A stretch of DNA of 64,000 bases from Dacryopinax spathularia (Eukaryota > Basidiomycota > Dacrymycetes > Dacrymycetales > Dacrymycetaceae), in the NCBI GenBank assembly GCA_037974965.1, contig JBBPFI010000007.1:186001-250000 (forward strand), read 5' to 3'. Shown piece by piece: positions 55,035 through 64,000 of this stretch. The position numbers were made by a program, and so were the translations under genes. The notes beneath the pieces were generated by a model that saw only the letters and a list, made by a program, of their open reading frames with translations, did no database searches and was not told the origin of the DNA. Position 1 is the first letter of the stretch, and each line of letters opens with the position of its first letter.

Positions 55035-56160
55035 ATGGCGTCGGCCACGGGAAGTACCACGGATCATGCTTCAGGCTGTCCCGCACGCAGTTCTCGGCGC
55101 TACGATAGCCTCAGCCACTTTACGCAGAGCTGGGGGGTGGATATGGATCGCCCAGTCGCTGAGGGAGGCCAGGCCATGGTGTACCTCGATTCAGAAGGCA
55201 ATCGCGTTGTCAAGGTCATCATGAGAAAGAGGGGTCATCTGGATGTGAGCTATCTGCACGAAGCAAAGCTGGTGTCGCTGCCCCTCATTCCTGTGAACTG
55301 ACAACACCGTTCGCACAGCATCCCGCCTTATATTGGCCGTCTCTGAAGCCACATCCAAATATCCTCACCTGTCTCGCGGTCTGCATCTTTGACATCTATT
55401 TCGTCACTGTTTCACCTCGCCTCCGCTGTAATGCTCGGGCCTTGGTTCAGCGCTGCCCCCACGTGGATCGCACGTCTTTGGTATGTTGTCACCCCTGGCT
55501 TCCGAGCTTGCCATAACAGATCCCTCAGCTGTTAGGCACAGCTCGCGGACTGGCGTACCTTCACGACAACGGCCTTGAGCATGGCGATATAAAGGGGGTA
55601 AGATAGCAAGCCCTCACTTTGCATCCGTACTTACTACATATCCTAGTTCAACATCCTGATAGGCTACGACGGCAATGCGGTCATTGGAGACCTGGAGGGA
55701 CTCCAGAAAGGCACCGAGGCGCACACCGAATCTTCCACTCCCCATTGGATAGCACCGGAGATGTTCAGTGATGCGCCGCGTCCTCTTGGAAGCAGAGATA
55801 TCTGGAGCCTGGCGTGTACCGTTATTGAGGTGCGTGCGCACAACTTTCTGTGCTTTCACCAGTCTGATCACCAAATAGCTGTATACCGACGAAACCCCTT
55901 TTCCAGGCATCCCATTATTGTTCGGTGCTCATGACTACCTGCGAGACAACAACCCATACGCGACCTGCCCCGATATTGCCCGTCGCAGAGGGCTCTCTCC
56001 TGCTCTCTGGCTCCTCGTTCGCGAGATGTTGTCGTTCGACCCCTTCCAGCGTCCCACAGCAAACCAAGTTGTTGACGCCCTCGAAACTCTCGTGACCACC
56101 GAATGCGACCACTTCTCGACCCTCGAGGAGTTCGCCAACAGTGATCCCGCCGTCTCCTGA
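55035..56160 (+). CDS. Protein kinase-like protein with altered catalytic motifs
   Basis: Five exons (55035-55292, 55349-55480, 55529-55597, 55647-55829, 55879-56160) give 924 bases, 307 residues. An alternative first donor at 55245 would drop the alphaC helix, so I prefer the longer exon. The nucleotide loop is AEGGQAMVY, the beta-3 lysine Lys60 (RVVKVI), the alphaC glutamate Glu76 (YLHEAKLV). The catalytic loop reads HGDIKGFN (Asp150, Asn155) instead of HRDxKxxN. The DFG site is GDLEG (Asp168). HWIAPEM and RDIWSLACTVIEL follow. Key catalytic residues are kept, so it may be active despite the changed motifs. It resembles the tyrosine-kinase-like families expanded in mushrooms. Substrate unknown. 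Confidence 0.78.
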
Positions 56161-56203
56161 TTCGCATCGATCGGTACCCTCTGGCTGGGTTGACAAACCC
56201 CTG

Positions 56204-56345
56204 GCCATTCGGGCTATGTCCGACATCGAGCGCTTATCAGATAAAAGCTCTTCGCGGACATGGAGGAGCCCTCAACCTGCTCCCCCATGTCCGCGAAGGC
56301 TTTATGCGATAAGCGCTCGATGTCTGACACAGCCTGAATGGCTCG
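56204..56345. repeat. Long hairpin (inverted repeat with about 65-base arms)
   Basis: The left arm (about 56204-56269) and right arm (about 56279-56345) are inverted copies with few mismatches: CGACATCGAGCGCTTATC against GATAAGCGCTCGATGTCT, and CTTCGCGGACATGG against CCATGTCCGCGAAG. The loop is about 10 bases (CCTCAACCTG). It starts 44 bases after the kinase stop codon, so it may lie in that gene's 3' UTR. It could be a foldback element, a hairpin RNA precursor or a strong transcription end. Confidence 0.85.
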
Positions 56346-57524
56346 CTGCTGGATCCTATATAACGTTGCGGCTTAGGTGATGGTGTGGATGAGTTCAGAA
56401 CCAGGTCGGTTACGAACCCACCTGGTCATGAACCATGCATCGGCTTGGATTGACCGGTTGTCCTCTGTGCGGCCGACTGTGCGTTCACTTGCCATTCGGC
56501 GTCTTTCTTGACTTCTTGTATCCTTGCTTGCTCACAGACATATATTTCCCTTCCGCTCTCTCTATTCGTAGCTACGTGACCCCGTTCCCGTCATTCTCTT
56601 CTTTCTCTACTTCATCGTCCTCTCTCTGTCTCAGTTCCTAAACCTATAGATGCGATATAGATTGACCCGCTCTCTCCTCATTTGATACGTAGTTGGCTTC
56701 TTCATACAGATATCGGTCACAAATCCACAGCTCAGCCATCAGATATCCATTCCTTGAATCGGCAATATTGCAGACGGCTCGATATTAGATCGGTCTACCT
56801 TCATCCCTCACATTCGACACAACTCCTGCAGCTTCCGCGATAAGCGACCTCTGCCGAAAGCAGTCCGACGACAACATGACCATCGACAATTTGACGTCTT
56901 CTCCCATAATCTCGCCCGATCACTCGACATAGCATCATCAGCCAAGAACCGCCGCCGGCCCGGAACCAAACAGATCAATCACCTCCACGTCCTGTCCGAT
57001 GTGTGGCTGAGCAGGACCAGGGGGTAAAAGCTCCCGCGTTTGCATTATGATTCTTCCCCTTTACTCGCCTCGCCACGACACCCGTCCCCGTCCGTCGCCC
57101 ACGCAAAAAGGTGCAGGTGCCGCTTCGTTCCTCGCAACAGAGCCCGGGAATCCCCCCTTCCCAAGCTCGTGCCGACTCTGTGACCCCTTGGCCCCGTGCG
57201 ATTTCGGTCTGGTCTGGCCCGATTGGAACTGATACGATTACATACGCCTCCTCCCCCTTAGGCACCCTCCCCTCTTCAGCACGTCTCCCAGCACGCCGCG
57301 TGCCAGCTGAGTGCCGTCATCGCCTCCCGCCCTGGTCAATCAATCAACGCACGGCAACCTCCCAAACAGGGCGAGTTGATTCGGGATTCGCGTGCCTCGA
57401 CCCCTTCATCCAAACCCCGCCCTCGGCTCCCCGCACTCCGTCTCCGCCCTTCCCTATCGCACTCGGCGCTTCCTCCCTCCTCTGGCGTGGCAACCAGAAC
57501 CCGCTCTTTCGCCCCGTGCACCCG
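56346..57524. promoter_or_regulatory. Intergenic stretch before the Ser/Pro-rich gene
   Basis: No gene is supported. An open plus-strand frame continues upstream of ATG 57525 to about 57111, but without another in-frame ATG; it could be part of the leader or of an unseen exon. Confidence 0.35.
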
Positions 57525-58497
57525 ATGCCTCCGTCCGCCGCGGTTGATCTCGCTCTCCCACCGCCTGCGACCGTGACATCTGCACCATCCGGTTCCCGCC
57601 CAGGTTCTCGATCAGGATCAGGATCAGCAACGCGCGCCCGGTCTTCCCCCTCAGCTTCCCATCATCCCTCAGCCGCACCCGTTGCCGGGCCGAGCCGCCC
57701 ATCACGCTCCTCCCCCTCTCGCTCTCCCTCCTCCCCCTCCCGCTCTCGGCCATACGACAGGCCATACGTGCCACGCGACACCCCCTACCGCATGGTCGTC
57801 CTCCGCCCGAACCCGCCACCCGTATCTTCACCCGCGCTTGCCCAGGTTATTAGAGAACTCGCGGAGAGGGAGGGGATTATGCTTCCTGGTCCGGTGCCGG
57901 TTGCGGCGCCTTCGACGCCGACGAGGGAGAGGAGTTGGGCGGCTATTGCGGCTGCTGCTGAGTCTGCTTCAGAGTGGTGCGTTCCTGTCCCTTCTTCTTC
58001 CCATCCTTATGCGACGGCTCCTCTTCTCCTGTTCCTACTTCCTTGCTTCCCCTCCTGTCCCCGAGGCAGTAGCTGACGCGTCACGCAGGAATTCCCTCCT
58101 CATCCAAGCCCGAGCCGAACGAGGTCCGCAATGGGACATCCTCGGCCAACGTTACCTAGTCGACGAATCCTCCGACCTGTACTACGACCCCCGACCCCTA
58201 AACCCTCCTCCCGCCGAGCCCCCATCAGCACTCGACGGCACATCCGACACATCCCCAACCCTGCCCGAAGACGCCTCCACCGGCCAAGAGAGAGAGAGAC
58301 CAATGGTCAATGGGATACTGCATGATCCCGGCACCGCGGGGGCGAGCGCGAGCCCAGGACTAGGAACGATCGGCATTGGCGGACTAGGGACGGGAGGACA
58401 AGGGACGTTCAGTCCCAGCTTGGACGGGCGAGAAGGAAGCAGGTACGAGACGCCCACGAGGCGGAGTCTGAGGAGCTCGGCGCCGAATGGCGTATGA
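57525..58497 (+). CDS. Ser/Pro-rich protein of unknown function
   Basis: Two exons (57525-57976, 58089-58497) give 861 bases, 286 residues. The first 90 residues are Ser/Pro/Arg-rich. A more ordered core follows (PYRMVVLRPNPPPVSSPALA, VIRELAEREGIMLPGPV, RSWAAIAAAAESASEWNSLL, GPQWDILGQRYLVDESSDLY). The tail is Gly-rich. No domain is recognised. Codon use is GC-rich, like other host genes. The start is the first ATG in frame after a long pyrimidine-rich leader; the exon may extend further upstream. Confidence 0.6.
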
Positions 58498-59867
58498 ACC
58501 TTTGGTCTGCGCTGCTCTGTACGTTTGGGGGCGTCGGGGGGACGCTTCTGTATATGATGCCATCCGTTCGGACCGGACGTTGTGCCTATGTATCTATTGT
58601 ATTCGAGAGCAGGGCGTCATTAATTGTAGACTGTTTATTAGCATTCCGAGCCCGGCTCCCTTAGAGGACGGTATCCTGCAGGGAGCTTTCAAGGCGAGCT
58701 TCTGCCGTTTATCGGTTGTTTGGGGATAGTGAATGATCGCTACAGTGTCGCGCATATATGTTGCCAACGAGACAGATCGTGGATACGGGTGAAGGCGTAT
58801 TGGAAGGACAATGATTGGCTGTTTGTCGACTTGCGTATTTTCTTGGTCGTTCCTACCTGAATGTACATTTCATTGGTCAGGTCGTCTAGCTCATCAGCAG
58901 ACCCGGTAGATTTCTGTAGTAACACTGCACATCTGAGTATCTATATGCGAGCTTCGAACCGTTCGAACAGTTATGGGTAGACATATGTACGTCACGTGCA
59001 ATCGTTACTGATCTTCAGATAACTTATTGAGCGTCAATTGGAAGACGGACCCAAGCAACAATCTCTGATGTAAGTCAGGCCGAATTTTGTAAAGTCTCTG
59101 GTGAGACCTGCATGATCGATGGACCAGCTTACAACAACAATCAACTCCGATAAAATGGAAGTGTATGAGAGAGAACATAAATAGGGCTTGGCTTATAACC
59201 TGCATTTGCAGTAAGCCTGTCTAGCTGAATGCCATGATTCCTAGGCCTGCCCATTCCACTCCTACACGCATTTGAGGATCGTACAAAGCTGGGTAGGATG
59301 ACAAGAAAAAGTGTGAAGTTCCGGCTTGACCTGCCGGCAAAAGGCGCTCACCAAGCATGGCTGACGCACCCTAGGCAGCCGAAACCCCCTACCGAACAGG
59401 CCGGATCTGCAATAGGGTCCCGAATAGCCTAGTAGGGGGTTCCCCCGTTGTCATCTAAACACGTCCCCAACACGATCCATTTAGATCGTCTAAATTGGGG
59501 ATCCCCATTGATCCGGGGCTCCTATGCACCGTCTAATCACCGACTCGACCGGTTTGGCGTGTGCTCAGCAGAAGAAAGGTCCAGTGTGTAGATAAAGATT
59601 AGATAGATACAGTAGATCAGGGAATGTGAACAAGTTCGCCGATCTGTGGGTTTAGACAGTGGATTGCTGTTGATCGAGCCATCCGAACGTACGCATGCAA
59701 GATAGCTGAACGGAATCCATTCTGTGTATAAAGTCTCGGACAACGAGCAGGCAGAACAGGTACGGACGATCTACGATGGTACAGAGTAAGTTGAACGAGA
59801 GACGATGTCAAGATCGAGATAAGAAAGTGAAGGTACACTGCTGGTCCAGAAAGAGCCGGGGTCGATC
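58498..59867. other. Gene-free stretch with a short inverted repeat
   Basis: No exon is seen. AACCCCCTAC (about 59384) and GTAGGGGGTT (about 59432) form an inverted pair with a 38-base loop. The following 100 bases have doubled ATTTAGATCGTCTAAATT-like palindromic words. Such features suit the end of a transposon, perhaps of the KDZ element to the right. Confidence 0.35.
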
Positions 59868-60746
59868 CTAACGATACGTATCACGGGGATACCTCCATCT
59901 GCGTTCCGCGTAAGGATGATCGGCGTTGTCCACCATGACCCGAGGGATGCCCTCCTCGTCTTCCTCGGTCATGCCGCAGGCCTGTTGATCGTAGAAATCA
60001 TAGACCGGAACGTTGTGGAGACGTCCATCGAGGTAGCCGGTCGCATGGAAGTGGGGGATCCGCGGGTGAGCCGGCAGCGAACGGCGGAACTGGTCATCGA
60101 TGAGGGGAGGATGAGGCGGGGGAGCTCGACCGTAGAACCAAGGATTGGTTCCCGGCACGATAGCATCGTGAGCCATTGTCTCCCTGTACCCGAGCGCGGG
60201 TGGCAGGTACGGAGCAGGCGTGATCCCACCCGCACTCCAATCCTTGTCATGCGGACTGGCGGTGGATCCGGACTGAAAAGAGCTCTCTGATGCAGGCGGA
60301 CGCGCGTCGTACTCGTAGCGAGTGTAGTACGGCTGCGATCCACCAGTGAAACGCGCCTCGCCATCGCCATGGAACTGCGTGACCCTGCTGCGGCTCGAAG
60401 GTGCTCCAGCAGGATCTTGGGTCGCTGTGGAACCAGTGCGAGTTGAGAGGATCTGTCGACCGTACTGATCCATTTCCCGGATCTCGCGGATGGCGGTAGC
60501 AGGCGTGTGCCTCGCCCAATAGATCGAAGGGGTCGGCGGAGGAACCAGGCTGGATGGGGGACTCTGAGTTGACATCGGGAGAGGTTCGAACCTCTGAAAG
60601 TAGGAGGGTCCGGCGGCGGCATTACCAGCACTGGGAACGGCGAACGGGTTCGGAGAGGTTTCACGATCTTCCTCCTGCTGGCGCCTAGCACGTTCCATCT
60701 GTCGGCGGACAGAGGGCTTGATCTTGTTTGAGTTGAGAGGGAGCAT
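59868..60746 (-). CDS. Unidentified 292-residue protein, possible transposon companion
   Basis: A single exon frame of 292 residues starts at ATG 60746 (MLPLNSNKIKPSVRRQMERA) and ends at 59868. The start is basic and helical (RRQMERARRQQEEDRE); the rest is Pro/Tyr/Ser-rich and looks disordered (FQRFEPLPMSTQSPPSS, GRAPPPHPPLIDDQF). No domain is recognised. It may have a further 5' exon between 60780 and 61180. It lies on the opposite strand to the KDZ transposase and next to another orphan gene, so it may be part of that element. Confidence 0.5.
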   Translation of the reverse strand: MLPLNSNKIKPSVRRQMERARRQQEEDRETSPNPFAVPSAGNAAAGPSYFQRFEPLPMSTQSPPSSLVPPPTPSIYWARHTPATAIREIREMDQYGRQILSTRTGSTATQDPAGAPSSRSRVTQFHGDGEARFTGGSQPYYTRYEYDARPPASESSFQSGSTASPHDKDWSAGGITPAPYLPPALGYRETMAHDAIVPGTNPWFYGRAPPPHPPLIDDQFRRSLPAHPRIPHFHATGYLDGRLHNVPVYDFYDQQACGMTEEDEEGIPRVMVDNADHPYAERRWRYPRDTYR

Positions 60747-61376
60747 TGTCTGATCGAGAGGTAGATCTGAGGGGACGTAAGCGGCTTGTCTGTGAAGGAG
60801 GGGAACGACGGGGCGCACCGAACGGGCTCTCCGCTCTCCTCTTATGCAATCGTTGACCCGAGGGAGAAGCTGATGGTCGTGGAAAGGGGGATCTGAAGAG
60901 GGTGAGCTGGCAGAACGACACAGTCATGGTCCTTGGACTTACAAGCTTGTTGATCGGCGTTCTTGAGACTGATAAGGAAAGGTTCGAGAATGAACCTGTA
61001 AGACTTGAGGTGCGTTCAGACATATCACGATCGTGGAAGGAGAGAAGAGGGCACACAGCTTGAACCGAAGGTGGAATGTGTATCTGATGGCGGTCCGGGA
61101 TGTAGAACGGGCAGGGAACGGGCAGGGAACGGGCAGGGAACGGGCAGGGAACGGGCAAGCCGAGAGCAGGCACAGAAGCCGATCCGTGTTCGGCCCGAGT
61201 GGAGCAAGGGTCGCCCGGTCATGGATCAGCTTCTGCGGGGATAGGACCATATGAGGAGCCGGCTTCTGCTTCCAGAAGCAAAGATCATACATTCCTTCTA
61301 TAGTCCTTGAACAACATACTTCCTCGACCTACAAGATCGCTAAATATGAAGTGCCCCTGGATCAAGCACACGGCTT
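60747..61376. other. Spacer with an 11-base minisatellite
   Basis: No supportable gene. It holds the tandem repeat at 61105-61159. Frames on the minus strand read Pro/Phe/Cys repeats only because of that repeat. Confidence 0.4.
61105..61159. repeat. 11-base tandem repeat (AACGGGCAGGG)x5
   Basis: Five nearly perfect head-to-tail copies of AACGGGCAGGG, the last ending in AAGC-type divergence. Confidence 0.9.
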
Positions 61377-62363
61377 CTAGTCCCATTCGCCATCGTCCTC
61401 TACCTCGTCCGGATCCTGCTCGACCAAAGCAGTGATTGGTCCGCCTCTCAGCGTCACAAGAGTAACGGCGGACCAAGTACAGAACTCTTCCATCGACATC
61501 GGCTCATCCTGACGACCCTCGAGCAGACGCATGAGCTCGAACTGGGCTACGAGTGGGGATACGAACCCAGCAGGAGCGACGAGATCGGGTGACCAGGTAT
61601 AAGGCACGATGGTGGCTCGCTCGATACCCAGCCGGGGCGTTTGAACAGCGATCCATTGCTCAAATTCGACCTGGATATGAGGAGCTGGATCATGGAGAAG
61701 AATGGCGATATCTGGAAAGTATTCGTAGATGCCTGAGATCGCGGTGTGCCATTCGTTTCTGGATCAACCGTGTGAGTCAACCTCACGCATCGATCTGATG
61801 GGCTGAACAAACCTGTAGTAGCGTCCGGCGGTTTCAACGGTCCTCACGGATCGCATCAATCCCGGGAACGAGATCAGCTCTCTTCCCGTGGAGCGATCCT
61901 CTTCACTCTCAGACAAGATGAGGCTCCGGCGGCGACCAGCGGTCCAGTGGTAGAACGCCTGATCCCACAACAGGTCTCCCATCCGGGGGAGAAGGTATGG
62001 GCGACCGACCAGATGGATATCTGTGTCGTGGTGCTCGCTGTTCTCACCATGCCCCTGCTCGGCAAGATCCGGGACGATAAGTCTCCCTCGCACGATATCG
62101 ATCTCGCAGTGTGGGCCGTACGCCGTTCCGTCCACCAGGAAGGGTCTTTGGCTGAGTCGAGGATCGGACCAGGGAAGGATGTTGGTTCGTCCTGTTTCTC
62201 TATCTTGCTTGACGACAAACCACTGATCCAGAATGATCAGCGGTACCGTCTGCTGGCGGTCAGTTCCAAGCGGGACGCGTTGGACCGACTCAGAGTACAA
62301 GCGACCGCCGGGTTCTGTCCATGCAGGATCGAAGATAGCTGATCCCTCGAACGGAGCTGCCAT
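61377..62363 (-). CDS. Unidentified 310-residue protein, divergent from the KDZ transposase
   Basis: Two exons (62363-61813, 61758-61377) give 933 bases, 310 residues. It starts MAAPFEGSAIFDPAWTEPGG. The middle has ordered segments (LIILDQWFVVKQDRETGRTN, LLWDQAFYHWTAGRRRSLIL, NEWHTAISGIYEYFPDIAIL) and the end is acidic. No family is recognised. Its ATG lies about 260 bases from that of the transposase on the other strand, so they may share a promoter. Association with the KDZ element is inferred from position only. Confidence 0.6.
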
Positions 62364-64000
62364 TGGATCAAGAGGAGAGCGGGGGATCTGAGAGTAACTT
62401 TGTAGTTGGTGAAGATTTCCCTTGCCCCTTATATCTTGTGTCGATCCCACAATTGAACCCGAGTCCCTTCAGATCCGGTCGACACTGTTTAGGTGTTTCG
62501 ACACTGTTTAGACAGTGTTGGCTTTGGATCCCTTCCAGACCCTGCTCAGGACCATGCTCGCACGCGCAGACATCACCCATGGCTCCTCTTCATGTTCCCC
62601 CGCTCCCGTCTTGAACAGGATGGATAGCTCAAGGCCGAGGATCCGATTTGATCCACCAAGGCGCAGGCATATTGGCACACAACAATCGACGGACCGCTGG
62701 GAGATCGGAGGAACTGTCAGTACTCCTCGTTCACCTCCGTCTGGTTCGGCCTACAAGCAACCGCAAACCCGAAGGCGCAGAAAGAGAGCGAGCTCGCTTG
62801 ATCGGCCCCTTCCCTCTCTTCAAGCTGGTTCCCAATGGAGAGGAGCGTCAGCCCTCGCTCCCACCCCGATCGCCACGCCAGTCGACGTGGGAGAACAGGA
62901 GTGGCACGATATATCCGATCCTGCAGGCGCACGGTCCGATCCCCTGTTAAAGAACAGAAACTGCAAGGCGAAAGAACAGACACACGCTCGCTGGACGGAA
63001 TTACTGCCGGTCTTGATCTCTGCTCTCAAGAATTGGTCGGTCTCCGGAAAGCGGCATTCGTCATCAAGGCCGATGTTCCAAGATCCGCCGTGTTCGAGCG
63101 AGTGTCAAGATCATCACATTCATCGAGTGGTCTGTATTGATCTCACAGGTCAGTTCCTCCTTCATATGCCCGTTCCCAGTACTAACGGTCTGACAGGCTA
63201 CGAGCTTCATGCATTCGGAAGCTGTCCCAATCACCCGATCGCCGCCTCGTTGATCCGTAACGGATACTGGCCGAGTGCACCAAAACGACCACCCCGGGCC
63301 TTTTCGATCGATGTTCTCGAACACTATCTCAGCCTCTATGACTCCTGCGCGACCCCGAACGACGCCTTCTGCGAAGCACTGATTCGCTCGCATGCTGGGC
63401 GAGGGTTCTATTATCTCTCGGCGGACAAGGTGAGTTATTGAAAGCGGCAGCTATATGAGCCTGGATCTCATCATCTTTCTAGAACGGAGGTAGTCCCTTC
63501 GAAGATCCATGGAGACGGAGCTTTAGTAGCGCCGCCTTCTGGTACGATATCTGCAGGCAGAACTGGGAATTAGAACTGCGGGCTCTGACAGCGTTCTGTT
63601 CGATCGGAAGAGAACAGCCTAGATCCCAAGGGGACACGACCTCAGCTCAAGACGATCGACGGCCCCTAGAGGTCCGAGCGAGCATGAACCTTCGCGCTCG
63701 ATGCCCGGCGTGCTTTGGACTTGATGAATGGGGCCGACCGGCCGAGTCGTAAGTGACGTCTTGGTAGCTCCTGATCCCTCATTGACCCGGAGCATGTAGA
63801 GGATCTGATGTTCTTGTGGCCCTCGATGGAAATCGTCAGCTCAAACGACTCCGTCGAATGGGATCCACAGCGCCTTCGCACACACCACAGATCTTCCTTT
63901 CTCGATCAAAGATCCATGAAATGCGGGAGAGGATGGACCAGGCGAGGGAAGCGGCTGGAAGGCAACCGTTCCATCGATCGTCTAGGCTCGACTCCGACGT
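62364..64000. mobile_element. KDZ DNA transposon, partial (left limit unknown)
   Basis: Defined by the transposase. Whether the two minus-strand genes at 59868-62363 and the palindromic words near 59.4-59.5 kb belong to the same element cannot be settled without its right end. Confidence 0.55.
62620..64000 (+). CDS. KDZ transposase with CxC1-type N-terminus, cut by the window edge
   Basis: Exons 62620-63148, 63197-63429, 63483-63748 and 63800-64000 (open at the edge) join in frame to about 410 residues. The start may instead be ATG 62554. After a basic, disordered N-terminus the CxC1-like region appears: CSSECQDHHIHRVVCIDLTG, YELHAFGSCPNHPIAASLIR, NGYWPSAPKRPPRAFSIDVL, then RARCPACFGLD and SGSDVLVALDGNRQLKRL. 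These words are typical of the Kyakuja-Dileera-Zisupton transposases of basidiomycetes. The catalytic core would lie beyond the window. No stop or frameshift is seen in the visible part, so this copy may be whole. Confidence 0.82.

Noticed and set aside
57111-57524. Upstream extension of the Ser/Pro-rich protein
   Set aside because: The frame is open but has no ATG, and the sequence looks like a pyrimidine-rich leader.
60580-60600. GGTTCGAACCTC word suggesting a tRNA B box
   Set aside because: It is a simple palindrome inside a coding region; no A box, anticodon arm or acceptor stem is present.
60685-61292. Minus-strand frames with PVPCPFPARS repeats
   Set aside because: Produced by the 11-base tandem repeat; no consistent splicing to the downstream gene was found.

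Overview
The window is nuclear DNA of a filamentous or yeast-like fungus, most likely a basidiomycete. Nearly every gene is cut by several 45-65 base introns with GTNNGT donors and CTGAC/CTAAC branch sites, genes are packed on both strands, and the right edge carries a CxC1/KDZ transposase of the kind common in basidiomycetes. I cannot name the species. Gene models were spliced by hand; for almost all of them the exon lengths add up to a clean reading frame, which is the main check on the boundaries.

Region 1 (1-29.6 kb) is ordinary host chromosome: an SLC25 mitochondrial carrier, a CsbD-like stress protein, a GCY1-type aldo-keto reductase, two GH18 chitinase paralogues, an SVOP-like MFS transporter, a DENND6-type Rab exchange factor, the mRNA exporter MEX67/NXF1, a tandem pair of aryl-alcohol-dehydrogenase-like aldo-keto reductases, a GFA-domain protein, VPS51, ACL4, a calcineurin-like phosphatase and an MCT-type MFS transporter.

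Region 2 (29.6-33.3 kb) is gene-poor debris with a broken coding fragment and a 7-base minisatellite. Region 3 (about 33.1-49.9 kb) is the striking part: ten intact-looking genes around a 1953-residue Helitron Rep/helicase. They include a full-length RPA70-like single-strand-binding protein with all its OB folds and zinc ribbon, a second protein with a possible OB-like tail, a pair of related proteins of unknown family with matching exon structure, coiled-coil and RGG proteins and three small unknowns. I read this as one giant Helitron-like element carrying its own replication-accessory set. Its ends are not resolved.

Region 4 (50.3-52.0 kb) is a decayed second copy of the MCT-type transporter, so the element lies between an intact copy and a dead copy of one host gene. 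Region 5 (52.7-58.5 kb) holds a small coiled-coil protein, an unusual protein kinase, a long perfect-looking hairpin and a Ser/Pro-rich protein. Region 6 (59-64 kb) has two unidentified minus-strand genes and a KDZ transposase that runs off the right edge.
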